The notes under the pieces: model-generated
Databases searched by the model: none
Told to the model about the DNA's origin: nothing
What the model saw: only the letters and a program-made list of their open reading frames with translations
Translations under genes and position numbers: made by a program
Shown: positions 29,508 through 38,957 of the stretch, in pieces
Numbering within the stretch: position 1 is the stretch's first letter
How the letters are laid out: each line of letters starts with the position of its first letter
NCBI GenBank assembly: GCA_903896045.1
Contig: CAITWD010000018.1
Coordinates: 62,001 to 126,000 of the forward strand
From: an uncultured Actinomycetes bacterium
GTDB taxonomy: Bacteria > Actinomycetota > Thermoleophilia > Miltoncostaeales > Miltoncostaeaceae
Direction: 5' to 3'
Length of the DNA: 64,000 nt

Positions 29508-29963
29508 GTGCGTTGTCCTGAATGCGATCAACCCCAAAGTCCCGCGCATCGCTTTTGCAGCAATTGCGGATCCCCGCTGCATCCCGATGGCGTGACGATT
29601 GAATCGACGGGGCCATTTGCGCTGCATGATGGCTCCAGCTCGGGGTATGGCGATGCATCCAGGAGTGATGGACCCGTGCTGGCGATTCGGGGTGGTGGGC
29701 CGGCAGGGGTGGTCTTTGCGATCCCGCGCACGGGTGCAATAACGATCGGTCGTTCGCCAAAATCCGACATCTTTCTCGACGATGTCACGGTGAGTCGCAA
29801 TCACTCCACGATTGAGCGCGGACCCGATGGGGTCACGCTGCACGATCTGGGCAGCCTGAATGGCACCTATGTCAATCGGCGTCGCATTCGTGAGTACGAG
29901 GTACTCCAGCACGGCGATGAGCTGCAAATCGGCAAGTTCCGACTGGTGTTTCTGGATCAATGA
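29508..29963 (+). CDS. FHA domain protein with N-terminal zinc ribbon (GarA-like position)
   Basis: CPECDQPQSPAHRFCSNCG; FHA core TIGRSPKSDIFLDDVTVSRNHSTIERGPDGVTLHDLGSLNGTYVN. Confidence 0.92.
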   Translation: MRCPECDQPQSPAHRFCSNCGSPLHPDGVTIESTGPFALHDGSSSGYGDASRSDGPVLAIRGGGPAGVVFAIPRTGAITIGRSPKSDIFLDDVTVSRNHSTIERGPDGVTLHDLGSLNGTYVNRRRIREYEVLQHGDELQIGKFRLVFLDQ

Positions 29964-30679
29964 CGACCGTTTCTGAAAACCCAGTGGTGCGCGAACAGGA
30001 TGGCCCGACGCTGTCGATCGGCGCCATCTGCGATGCGCTCAAAGTCGACTTTCCGACTATCTCGATCTCGAAAATCCGCTACCTCGAAGATCAAAAATTG
30101 GTGTCGCCAAAGCGCACCCCAGGCGGCTATCGACTCTTTTCCTCGAACGATCTTGAGCGGCTGCGCACCATTCTGCGCTTGCAGCGTGATGAGTTTCTCC
30201 CCTTGCGGGTCATTCGTGCCGAACTCGATGCCCAACCCGCGGGGACCTTCCCGGCGACGCCGGCACAAAAGCATGCGACGCGTCCCCAATTCGGCGAACC
30301 ATTGCCATCGCGGACCTATGGGATTGATGAAGTCTTGGAGCGCACTGGGGCATCGGCAGCACTCGTGCGGGATCTCGAGGAATATGGCCTGATTTCTGGC
30401 GCCAATGGCCTCGATGAGGTCTCCTTGCAGGTCATTCAGGCCGCTGCAGAGCTTGCGCAATTCGGAGTGCAGCCGCGTCATCTTCGCCAATTTCACACCG
30501 CTGCTGAGCGCGAGGCCGGATTGCTGGAGCAGCTGCTCACGACAGGCCTTCGGTCGCGAAACCCTGATCGTCGGGCCGAGGCGATGACGGCACTCGAGGA
30601 GCTCACCGGTCTTGTCGGCAATATGCGCCAGCTCTTGTTGGTCGCCGAATTGCGGGCAATCGCCGATAAGGCCAGTTAA
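29960..30679 (+). CDS. MerR family regulator (FtsR-like)
   Basis: LSIGAICDALKVDFPTISISKIRYLEDQKLVSPKRTPGGYRLFSSNDLERLRTILRLQRDEFLPL; overlaps FHA gene by 4 nt. Confidence 0.88.
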   Translation: MTTVSENPVVREQDGPTLSIGAICDALKVDFPTISISKIRYLEDQKLVSPKRTPGGYRLFSSNDLERLRTILRLQRDEFLPLRVIRAELDAQPAGTFPATPAQKHATRPQFGEPLPSRTYGIDEVLERTGASAALVRDLEEYGLISGANGLDEVSLQVIQAAAELAQFGVQPRHLRQFHTAAEREAGLLEQLLTTGLRSRNPDRRAEAMTALEELTGLVGNMRQLLLVAELRAIADKAS

Positions 30680-31212
30680 TGGACTTTGATCAGGTCATTG
30701 GCAAGGTTCCGAACCATCCAAAGCCCGGGATCTTGTTCTTTGATGTGATGCCCATGTTTCGCGACCCCGCTGCGCTTGACGCGGCGATCTCGCGCATCGT
30801 GGAGTGGGCACGTCCACGTAAGGTGGATGTGGTGATTGGGGCAGAGTCACGCGGATTCATTCTTGGCGGTGCAGTCGCCCAGCACTTGGGTGCAGGTTTT
30901 GTCACTGCACGCAAGCCGGGAAAGCTCCCAGGGGCCACCGTGAGCCGTGAGTACGCACTCGAATACGGCACCGATCGGCTCGAGGTACAAGCAGACGCGA
31001 TTCGGCCGGGCCAACGCGTGCTGATTCACGACGACCTTCTTGCCACCGGTGGCACAGGTGCGGCCAAGATCGAGCTTGTTGAGTCGCTTGGCGGAATTGT
31101 TGTCGGTACGGCGTTCGTCGTTGAATTGACCTTTCTTGGGGGCCGAGAGCGGCTCACCCCACACGAGGTGTTCTCGCTGGTCAAGTACCACAGCGATGCT
31201 GTCCCAGCGTGA
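30679..31212 (+). CDS. apt: Adenine phosphoribosyltransferase
   Basis: VPNHPKPGILFFDVMPMFRDP, GAESRGFILGGAVAQHLGAGFV, VLIHDDLLATGGTGAA. Confidence 0.93.
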   Translation: MDFDQVIGKVPNHPKPGILFFDVMPMFRDPAALDAAISRIVEWARPRKVDVVIGAESRGFILGGAVAQHLGAGFVTARKPGKLPGATVSREYALEYGTDRLEVQADAIRPGQRVLIHDDLLATGGTGAAKIELVESLGGIVVGTAFVVELTFLGGRERLTPHEVFSLVKYHSDAVPA

Positions 31213-31955
31213 TCGCGATCGGCGTTGATATCGGCGGAACGGCGGTCAAGGCTGGATGTGTCGACACCCGTACCGGTGCACTCATCGGAGAGCGGCTCCG
31301 TGTTGATACTCCGCATCGCGGTGGACCCGATGCCGTGGGTGAGGTGATTGCGGGAGTCGTTGCGCAGCTGGCAACCCCTGGACCGGTGGGAATCGGCTTC
31401 CCTGGACCAATTTTTCATGGCCAGATCATGACCGCCCCGCATCTGGCCCAATCATGGGTCGGGCGCGATGCGCCGGCTCTGTTTTCTGAGCGGCTTGGCC
31501 GCGAGTGCACGGTGATCAACGATGCAGACGCTGCCGGGTATGCAGAGATGCAATTTGGGGCGGGGCAGGGGCATTCGGGGAGCGTCTTGATGCTCACCCT
31601 TGGCACCGGGATTGGTTCTGCACTCTTTGTCGATGGCATGCTGGTACCGAACTTGGAATTCGGTCACATCGAGATTGACGGGGCCGATGCGGAGATCGCA
31701 GCCGCTGCCAGAGCGCGCGTCACCGAAGACCTTGCGTGGGAGGTGTGGGCTCGGCGGCTGTCGCGGTATATCGCAACCGTGGATCGGCTGTTATGGGTGG
31801 ATTTGGTGATCTTGGGTGGCGAGATCACCTCGGAGAGTGATCGGTTTCTGGGTGTCCTCGATGTGCGGCCCCCCGTCGAGATCGCACAGCTGCGCAATGC
31901 CGCGGGTGTGATCGGTGCAGCGACGTGGGCGGCAGAACAGGGAGGAAAGGGCTAG
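31209..31955 (+). CDS. ppgK: Polyphosphate glucokinase (ROK family)
   Basis: GVDIGGTAVKAGCVD, NDADAAGYAEMQFGAG, LTLGTGIGSALFVDGMLVPNLEFGH. Confidence 0.9.
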   Translation: MIAIGVDIGGTAVKAGCVDTRTGALIGERLRVDTPHRGGPDAVGEVIAGVVAQLATPGPVGIGFPGPIFHGQIMTAPHLAQSWVGRDAPALFSERLGRECTVINDADAAGYAEMQFGAGQGHSGSVLMLTLGTGIGSALFVDGMLVPNLEFGHIEIDGADAEIAAAARARVTEDLAWEVWARRLSRYIATVDRLLWVDLVILGGEITSESDRFLGVLDVRPPVEIAQLRNAAGVIGAATWAAEQGGKG

Positions 31956-32001
31956 TATCTCACCCTCAAGTTGAGGCTGAGATATACAGATTTGGCGCCC
32001 T

Positions 32002-33495
32002 TCATACGTGCGGCGAGATCGCTCTGTGCACCCGTGTGGCGAGATGTGCGATCAGTGGATCTGCAGATAGCGGCGCCCCGTTTGCCCGGATCATGAGCTC
32101 GGCTGTCGGATACAGCGATCCATGCTGGTGGACCCGTGTGCGCAGCGCGCCAAGAATGGCGGCGAAATCTCCAGCGGCGATTCGCGTCTCGAGTCCGCCG
32201 AATTCGGTATCGAGCGTGGAGGCAAGTTGTGCCGCGTAGAGATTCCCCAAGGTGTAGGTCGGGAAGTATCCAAACATCCCGTCGGGCCAATGGACATCCT
32301 GCATCACGCCGTCTTTTGGGGACGTGGGGCGAATACCCAGCAATTCGACCATCCGGGTATCCCAGATCTCAGGCAGATCGTCGACCGAGATGCGGCCACT
32401 GATGAGCCCCACCTCAAGCTCAAACCGCAGCACGACATGCAAGTTGTAGGTCACCTCATCGGCGTTGACCCGAATGAGTGACGGCTGCACGCCGATGGTT
32501 GCGTTGTAGAGATCATCAACGCGAATTCCCTGCATCGCGGTCGGGAAGAGGGCCTCCATCCTGGGTGCAACCAGCTCCCAGAATGCCCGAGTGCCACCGA
32601 TGTGGTTTTCCCAGAATCTCGATTGTGATTCGTGTGCCCCGAGCGAGGGCGCGTCGTGAAGGAGTGTTCGCGCGTAGTCCGGTGAAAAACCCTGCTCGTA
32701 TGTGGCGTGACCCACCTCATGAAGCACGGTCAGGATGTTGCTGATGGGGTCGCGCTCGTCAATGCGCGTGGTGAAACGGACATCCCCGGCACCAAATGCG
32801 GTGGAGAACGGGTGGGCCGATTCGGCCAGGCGCCCGCGGGTGTGATCGAACCCCACCATTTCGGCGATCTCGTGGGCGAGCACCATCTGCGCGTCGTGCG
32901 GCCAATGGCGTGCCGGCAATGGGCGTGGGGTCGTTGCCTGCGCCTCGAGAATCATCGGGGTAAGGCGACTCGCGAGATCTGCAAAGAGGGGTGTGAGCGC
33001 GTCGGTGGTTGCGCCGGGTTCATAGCCATCGAGTAATGCGTCGTAGATGTGCGCCGAGTGCGAGAGCGCTTCTGCTTCACGGGTTTTGAGTCCCACCAGG
33101 TGGGCGAGAGGCCGACGTAAGGCATCCCAATCACCTCGTGGGTGCGCATCGATCCACGCAGCCACACAACGCGACTCCGCTTCACTGATCTCGCGTACCA
33201 GCGATTCGGGAAGTCGGGTTGCTCGGGCCCGCTCATGAGTGAGGAGCGCAACCTCGCGCGCGGCGACTGGATCGTTTGCGGCGGCGTTGCGCTGTGCATC
33301 GAGTACGTCATCGAGTTCGGGCCGAATGAGTTCGCGATGCAAGAGGGCTGCAAGTGTCGACATCTGATGAGTTCGGGTGTCGGTGCCCGATGCGGGCATC
33401 GCGGTGTCGCGGTCCCAATTGAGCAGCGCCATCGTGCCGCTCACGTCGGCGATCGTCGATGCCCATTCGCGAAATCGATCCGTGTCTGTGGCCAT
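32002..33495 (-). CDS. M32 family thermostable carboxypeptidase (Taq)
   Basis: [60 protein letters not shown]. Confidence 0.94.
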   Translation of the reverse strand: MATDTDRFREWASTIADVSGTMALLNWDRDTAMPASGTDTRTHQMSTLAALLHRELIRPELDDVLDAQRNAAANDPVAAREVALLTHERARATRLPESLVREISEAESRCVAAWIDAHPRGDWDALRRPLAHLVGLKTREAEALSHSAHIYDALLDGYEPGATTDALTPLFADLASRLTPMILEAQATTPRPLPARHWPHDAQMVLAHEIAEMVGFDHTRGRLAESAHPFSTAFGAGDVRFTTRIDERDPISNILTVLHEVGHATYEQGFSPDYARTLLHDAPSLGAHESQSRFWENHIGGTRAFWELVAPRMEALFPTAMQGIRVDDLYNATIGVQPSLIRVNADEVTYNLHVVLRFELEVGLISGRISVDDLPEIWDTRMVELLGIRPTSPKDGVMQDVHWPDGMFGYFPTYTLGNLYAAQLASTLDTEFGGLETRIAAGDFAAILGALRTRVHQHGSLYPTAELMIRANGAPLSADPLIAHLATRVHRAISPHV

Positions 33496-33543
33496 CGTGC
33501 AACGCTACCGGCTTACGTGCGCTCACGCCGCTATTGTGGGGAT

Positions 33544-33825
33544 ATGACCTCTGCACCAAAGCCGCGTCCCAAGATCTTGATCTGGTGGGAAGACTTAAGT
33601 GTGTTGGTGCAGATTGGCGTGGTCGGGCCGATCTCGATCGTGATCATTTCTTGGCTGCACATCATTTTGTTTGTGCCCAATATTTCCGTCGGACGTGCCA
33701 TTGGCTACGGGATTTTCTGGGGCGCGATGGCCACATTCGCGCTCGTTGGGGCAACGCGGGCCGAACGTGCGCGGCGTTTGGCGGGTCAGCGCGCAGCTGC
33801 TCGGGACGATCGCAACGATTCATAG
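33544..33825 (+). CDS. Small membrane protein of unknown function
   Basis: Two predicted TM segments (VQIGVVGPISIVIISWLHIILFV; AIGYGIFWGAMATFALVGA). Confidence 0.55.
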   Translation: MTSAPKPRPKILIWWEDLSVLVQIGVVGPISIVIISWLHIILFVPNISVGRAIGYGIFWGAMATFALVGATRAERARRLAGQRAAARDDRNDS

Positions 33826-33914
33826 GTGCATTCGACGGGTGCCCTGATCCGGCGTGCGGGTCGGTGGGATCGGTATCGTGAAGATGATCACTCGAATCAG
33901 ACCCAAGGAGTTTG

Positions 33915-34745
33915 ATGCGCCGGTCGACCGCTCGTCGCACAACGGAAGATCTCCCAATCTCGAGCGGATGGCCGCTTGCTCGCAGCCTTGGCCTTGGCGT
34001 GGTGCGCCCTGGGGGCCTCGCGGCGACACGACGCCTGTTTGAGGGCGTGGAACTTGGTCCTGGCGATCGAGTGATTGACCTGTTTCCCGGCGCAGGTGGA
34101 ACGGGCCTCTTGGCGACTGAGCACAACTTGTATTCGTGGACCGGAATCTGTCGCGATGAGGCAGAGGCGCGGAGCGTGAACAAGGCAATCCCCGGGCCCG
34201 CGGTCGCGACCGTGATTGGTGCGCCTGATCACACCGGCCTCGCGGACGGTGAGGCGTCGGTGGTCTATGCGGAAGGTCTTTTGACGGGAATCCCGGTCGA
34301 TGTCCAATCTGCGGTGCTTCGTGAAACAGCACGGCTGTTGCGCCCCAACGGATTGGTCGGATTTCATGAACTCGCCATCACGCTTGGGGGGCCTGGAAGC
34401 ATCTCGCCGGCAGTCCTCGGCGCAGAGTTCGCCGCAGCAGATCGCGGTGGCCTCTATCCACATACCGAAGACGAATGGCGTCAGTTGATGAGTGATGCCG
34501 GTCTAGAATTTGTCGGCGCGAACCATTTTGCAGTTGTGATTCCGTCGGCCAAAGATGTGATTCGTGATGAGGGGCCACGACGGGGCCTTGAGATTCTGGG
34601 CAAGGTTGCCCGCCCTGGCGCGACCTCAAGTCAACTCAAAAACGCCATTAATGGGATTGCCCGAGCCCAGGATCGCCTGACGGGCGTGGTGTTGATCGCT
34701 CGTCGCCCATATGTGGGCCCGTTGCGGTCACGCGCCGCTCGCTGA
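33915..34745 (+). CDS. Class I SAM-dependent methyltransferase
   Basis: DRVIDLFPGAGGTGLLA; LRETARLLRPNGLVGFHEL. Confidence 0.8.
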   Translation: MRRSTARRTTEDLPISSGWPLARSLGLGVVRPGGLAATRRLFEGVELGPGDRVIDLFPGAGGTGLLATEHNLYSWTGICRDEAEARSVNKAIPGPAVATVIGAPDHTGLADGEASVVYAEGLLTGIPVDVQSAVLRETARLLRPNGLVGFHELAITLGGPGSISPAVLGAEFAAADRGGLYPHTEDEWRQLMSDAGLEFVGANHFAVVIPSAKDVIRDEGPRRGLEILGKVARPGATSSQLKNAINGIARAQDRLTGVVLIARRPYVGPLRSRAAR

Positions 34746-34776
34746 AAGCCCTCCGCTCGTAAACGGGGGGGGCTTT
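34745..34776 (+). terminator. Terminator-like hairpin after the methyltransferase gene
   Basis: AAAGCCCTCCG-N-CGGGGGGGGCTTT at the stop codon. Confidence 0.55.
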
Positions 34777-34835
34777 GAGCCCCTGTCAGGGTAGTTATCG
34801 ATTGACTGTATTTCGGGTTACAAACAGGAGGTCCG

Positions 34836-35015
34836 ATGCAATCGCTTTCAGGTCGTGATGATGATTGCCTGACATTCGATCCTTGGAAAGATGGGATGGA
34901 TGGGCAAGTGGCCGCGAGGGGGGCGAGAATCCAGGGAAAGAATTTGGAAGAGAAAGAGGAAGGGCTCCCGATGGGAGCCCTTCGCGGTGCTGGCGGGGAA
35001 AGGTTCTCCCGATAA
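34836..35015 (+). CDS. Candidate small ORF (59 aa), not in the supplied ORF track
   Basis: ATG at 34836 with AGGAGGT 3 nt upstream; MQSLSGRDDDCLTFDPWKDGMDGQVAARG...ERFSR*. Confidence 0.3.
   Translation: MQSLSGRDDDCLTFDPWKDGMDGQVAARGARIQGKNLEEKEEGLPMGALRGAGGERFSR
34959..34983. repeat. Perfect hairpin GAAGGGCTCCC-GAT-GGGAGCCCTTC
   Basis: 11-bp stem, 3-nt loop; the 14-mer GGGCTCCCGATGGG recurs at 35057-35070. Confidence 0.9.
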
Positions 35016-35104
35016 CGACTTCAGAACTTGTGTTGGTCTGAACGCGAAAGACAACGGGGCTCCCGATGGGCGTCCTTTGGAGGTCTAGTTGAAGATTGCC
35101 CGGC

Positions 35105-37183
35105 CTATTTGCCCGTCACGGTGACGTGCTGGATGTAGGTCTTGCCATGTTTGATGGCAATCTTTGCGATGGCATTCAAGGAGTGGTGCTTTGCCTTCCT
35201 TAAGAGGGCCTTCCCCTTTGCGTTCAAGACAATCAGCCATTGACCTGAATGGGTGAAGCGCACTGAACCAATGACAATCTTCTTTGTGGTGGTCAGGGTC
35301 CAGGTTCCGCTACAGGTTCTCGAACAGGAAATTTGTCCCGATGCTTTGCCATGCGAGGAGATGATGGATGTTGAGATGTTTACCCCCTGGATCACATCGG
35401 CAACCGCTCCTGCCTGCGCTCCGTAGTTGCCTGTACCGGTGAAGCTCCACGGGTCCTGGTAGGTACCCGCATTTATGTGGCTGGTGCTCGAGACATCAAT
35501 CGTTCCCACCGTCGAGCCCGTTTCGCCATTGACACCAGCGATGGTGTAAGTGGCGATGTGGGGGTTACCGTTATAGCTCGCCGAGTATGGGTTGACGGTG
35601 ACATTTGCGGATGCGCGAGTAATCGTGCCGGTCCCATCCACGTAGGAGATCGAGTAGTTACTCGATACATCTGCTCCGCTTGATCCGGTTCCTGCACCAT
35701 TGCGAATCACACATGTGGCAACTGTTGAGGTTGCAGTCAAGACATTTGCACTGTTGAACGCTTGGGTGCAGTCAAGATGGTCAGTGTTCTGGCCATCGCT
35801 TTGGAGCAACGCGCCACTTGTCAGCGTTGGGACACCATTCGATGAGGTTGTGCCATCGTAGGTTTTTGTGTCGCTTGCTGCGGTGATGGTGAGTGCGGCA
35901 GGGGTGTATTGCGAGCCTTGGGTTTGGACAGCACCAATGTCACACGGACTTGGGGACGAGACGCTGTATCCCCGTTGATCAGGAAGACCGCATATCTGAA
36001 TAGAGCCGACTGTCGTGCCGAAAGGGATCGCACCGATAGCTGGGCTTCCTAAGGCCGGGAGGATGGTCTGAGTCGGGCCGCCGTTTTTGGCAAGAGTTCC
36101 TAGGGAGGCATCGAGCGTGGGGCTTGAGTTGACAGACCCAGTTGCTGTAAAGCCGCATGTGCTGTCATCGGAGATGTTGTAGCCGAGGTCGGTCATGGTG
36201 CCCTGGCAATTACCCGAGAGGGCACTACTGCCGGCCACTATGTCACCTAAAAGGCTAATCGTGCCGCCGGTTTTTTTGATCCCACCGCCACCTGTGCCAG
36301 TTGTTGAGTTATTTAAAACGGTTGATGAGGTAATGCTGACTGACCCACCTGAACTCAAGATTGCGGCCCCAGTAGTAGCTGTGTTCTGCCAGAACGTCGA
36401 CGAGTAGATGACCAATTGACCTTGGTTGTAGATTGCTCCGCCGTTGTTCGAGGTGGAATTGCTTGAGAACGTTGAGCGGTCTATGGACATGTATCCGTTG
36501 CTCGAGTTCTGAAGATTCCCCAAGCAGCAGGTGCTGTTCCCATTGAAGGTTGAGTTGACGAGTTCCACCCGACCGTCATTGAAGATGACCGAGCCCGCTC
36601 TGCCCCTTGTACTATTACTCGAGACACTTGAACTCTGAAGATTCAAAGTGCCGGAATTGACGATCGCTGCACCAGAAGAGCTGCTCGCCTGTTGAGTGAT
36701 AGCTGAGCTGACAACAGATACTGATGCTCCGACGCCAACGGTGATTGAGGACCCAACGGTCGTGCTAGTGGTAAGTCCGTGCTGTATCCCCAATCCAACA
36801 AGTGTGACTGAAACACCATTCCCCGACAGTGAAAAGATCGTGGTCGCGCCGTTGCCGTCAATCACCGTATTTGCTTGCCCATTTCCGGTGATGGTGTAGG
36901 TGCCCGGGTTGCTGATCACCATTGGAGTGCTTGATGCAGGCAGAATTGGTGTGCTTGAGGTGCAGTTCACCGAGAAAGTGATGTCACCACCACCATTGGC
37001 ATTCGCCTGACTCACTGCATAGGGGAGTGAACCTGTATCGATGACGCTGCCACTACAGTTTGTGACCACATAGCTCGTTGCGGCAGATGCGATGCCAGAA
37101 AACACAACACATCCGGAAATAACTGCGGCAAACGCGATCAGACTGATCCACCAACGATGCAGCATAGTAAGCCCTTTGGTCAT
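35105..37183 (-). CDS. Secreted surface/adhesin-like protein: right-handed beta-helix (choice-of-anchor/polymorphic-OMP-like) plus MBG/YDG-type repeats
   Basis: Signal peptide MLHRWWISLIAFAAVISGCVVFSGIASAA; repeats NNGGAIYNQGQLVIYSSTFWQNTATTGAAILSS; NGGPTQTILPALGSPAIGAIP; ITAASDTKTYDGTTS; true start 37183 or 37165. Confidence 0.82.
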   Translation of the reverse strand: MTKGLTMLHRWWISLIAFAAVISGCVVFSGIASAATSYVVTNCSGSVIDTGSLPYAVSQANANGGGDITFSVNCTSSTPILPASSTPMVISNPGTYTITGNGQANTVIDGNGATTIFSLSGNGVSVTLVGLGIQHGLTTSTTVGSSITVGVGASVSVVSSAITQQASSSSGAAIVNSGTLNLQSSSVSSNSTRGRAGSVIFNDGRVELVNSTFNGNSTCCLGNLQNSSNGYMSIDRSTFSSNSTSNNGGAIYNQGQLVIYSSTFWQNTATTGAAILSSGGSVSITSSTVLNNSTTGTGGGGIKKTGGTISLLGDIVAGSSALSGNCQGTMTDLGYNISDDSTCGFTATGSVNSSPTLDASLGTLAKNGGPTQTILPALGSPAIGAIPFGTTVGSIQICGLPDQRGYSVSSPSPCDIGAVQTQGSQYTPAALTITAASDTKTYDGTTSSNGVPTLTSGALLQSDGQNTDHLDCTQAFNSANVLTATSTVATCVIRNGAGTGSSGADVSSNYSISYVDGTGTITRASANVTVNPYSASYNGNPHIATYTIAGVNGETGSTVGTIDVSSTSHINAGTYQDPWSFTGTGNYGAQAGAVADVIQGVNISTSIISSHGKASGQISCSRTCSGTWTLTTTKKIVIGSVRFTHSGQWLIVLNAKGKALLRKAKHHSLNAIAKIAIKHGKTYIQHVTVTGK

Positions 37184-37215
37184 AGACGGGGCGTATGACC
37201 AGTGGTCACAGTGCC

Positions 37216-37226
37216 GGGGGGGGGGG
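37216..37226. repeat. Homopolymer tract G11 (C11 on the adhesin-sense strand)
   Basis: ggtcacagtgcc-GGGGGGGGGGG-tggtgg, between exonuclease stop and adhesin-like start. Confidence 0.9.
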
Positions 37227-37236
37227 TGGTGGAAAT

Positions 37237-38160
37237 CTACTGATATTTGGGTCGCGGTGTCAATCCAATTGAGTGCCTTTCCGGTATCTCGGGCGCGCCG
37301 ATTCGATTGCAATGGTCGTCAATTTCTGCACCTGGACTAGCCCAACGAAGAGCGTCGATATTCGGACCGACCAGGTCAAGGTCGTCCCGCAGCACTGCCA
37401 GAGTGCGAAAGAGCCGGGCGAGCTCGCGTTGGCCGCGGAGCGTCTCTGCCAGACGCGCTGCACCGCGCACTGAGACGTCCCAGCGCTCCGGATCATCGGG
37501 GATAGCGTCTATCGCCCCGAAGCGATCGAGGACGACAGCTGCAGAGCGAGCGCCCCACCCTGGTAATCCAGAGAATCCGTCTGCCGCGTCCCCCACCAGT
37601 GCAAGCCAATCGGGAATTTGCTCGGGAGCAACCCCAAAGTGTTCACGCACGCCGTCTGCATCGCGGATGGTGTCCTTACGCCTGTCCCATTGGACCACGC
37701 GTGTTCCCCGGACGCATTGTGCGAGGTCTTTGTCGGGGGAGCAGATGATGACGCGACTGACGCGCGGGTCGCGTGCTGCCTGGGCGGCCACACTTGCGAG
37801 CGCGTCATCTGCCTCGTATTCGACCATTGGCCACACGCTGAATCCACACGCGACGAGGGCCTGCTCAAGGAGTTCGAACTGGGCAAAGAGGGCCGGCTCG
37901 ATCCCGTCACCGGTTTTGTAACCTGGCCAGATCGTATTGCGAAACGATTCGACCACATGGTCGGTCGCGATCCCGATGTGTGTCGCGCCCGATTCGAGAA
38001 GGCCCACCATCGAGCGGACAACAGCGCGCACGGCGGCGTTGGGGCGCGCACGCACCGCACTTGGCATGCCGTAATGATGGCGACTCAGCTCCCAGGTCCC
38101 ATCGACGAGGTGCACCTCGAATTGCTGCGTGTCAGGGGGGGTAGGGGAGGTGTCAGCCAT
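37237..38160 (-). CDS. 5'-3' exonuclease (Pol I N-terminal/flap nuclease family)
   Basis: FEVHLVDGTWELSRHHYG, VEYEADDALASVAAQA, VIICSPDKDLAQCV, IPDWLALVGDAADGFSGLPGWGARSAAVVL. Confidence 0.88.
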   Translation of the reverse strand: MADTSPTPPDTQQFEVHLVDGTWELSRHHYGMPSAVRARPNAAVRAVVRSMVGLLESGATHIGIATDHVVESFRNTIWPGYKTGDGIEPALFAQFELLEQALVACGFSVWPMVEYEADDALASVAAQAARDPRVSRVIICSPDKDLAQCVRGTRVVQWDRRKDTIRDADGVREHFGVAPEQIPDWLALVGDAADGFSGLPGWGARSAAVVLDRFGAIDAIPDDPERWDVSVRGAARLAETLRGQRELARLFRTLAVLRDDLDLVGPNIDALRWASPGAEIDDHCNRIGAPEIPERHSIGLTPRPKYQ

Positions 38161-38270
38161 TGCTGTCCAGACACTATCGCGCAGGCCACTTTCGGCGGTT
38201 GTGATGTCGATTCTGAGTGAGTTCAGATAGCGTGCACACGACGCACCTGTCATACCCGGAGGCTTGGCGC

Positions 38271-38957
38271 ATGACCCAGATTGATGTCGACCACATACTT
38301 TCGACCACTCGGTCCGTTCGAAAGCGGCTCGATCTTGAGCGTCCCGTTCCGCGGTCTGTGATCGAGGAATGCCTCGCGCTCGCCCAACAAGCGCCAACGG
38401 GTGGCAATAAGCAGTCCTGGTCGTTTCTGGTGGTAACTGATCCTGCAAAGCGACTGGCACTTGCCGAGATCTATCGCAAAGGCTGGGATCAGTACATCAC
38501 TAAAGGCCTCGTTGAGCCACCGGCCCCTCCGGCGCAGGACCCGAAGGCGCGTGAGCGCCAGAAGCGGATCGGCAATTCCGCCAAATATCTCGCCGATAAT
38601 CTCGAACGAGTACCGGCATTGGTGGTCCCGGTCATCCGCCACCGGATCGAAGGCCGCGACAACGTCGTGATGGCATCCCAGTTCGGCTCGGTGCTGCCTG
38701 CGGTCTGGAGCTTCATGCTTGCTGCCCGTGCCCGGGGTCTTGGCACCGCGTGGACGTCGATCCATCTCTTCTATGAACGTGAAGCCGCCCAGATCCTGGG
38801 GATCCCCTATGACGAGGTGACCCAAGTCGCCCTTGTTCCAGTCGCGTACACCATTGGGGATGATTTCAAGCCTGGCAATCGCGCCGCGTTTGAGACCTTC
38901 GTGCACTGGGATGAGTGGGGAAATCACACACCACCCGAAGATGGCGCGGCCGCCTAG
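38271..38957 (+). CDS. Nitroreductase family protein
   Basis: TTRSVRKRLDLERPVPRSVIEECLALAQQAPTGGNKQSWSFLVVTD. Confidence 0.9.
   Translation: MTQIDVDHILSTTRSVRKRLDLERPVPRSVIEECLALAQQAPTGGNKQSWSFLVVTDPAKRLALAEIYRKGWDQYITKGLVEPPAPPAQDPKARERQKRIGNSAKYLADNLERVPALVVPVIRHRIEGRDNVVMASQFGSVLPAVWSFMLAARARGLGTAWTSIHLFYEREAAQILGIPYDEVTQVALVPVAYTIGDDFKPGNRAAFETFVHWDEWGNHTPPEDGAAA

Noticed and set aside
34800-35100. tmRNA, SRP RNA or RNase P RNA in the intergenic region
   Set aside because: No TPsiC-like tRNA half, SRP tetraloop domain or RNase P conserved core could be recognised.
37184-37312. N-terminal extension of the adhesin ORF (MQSNRRARDTG...)
   Set aside because: It overlaps the end of the exonuclease gene and crosses the C11 tract; the signal peptide starts at MLHRWW, so a start at 37183 or 37165 is more likely. 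The extension remains relevant only to the phase-variation idea.
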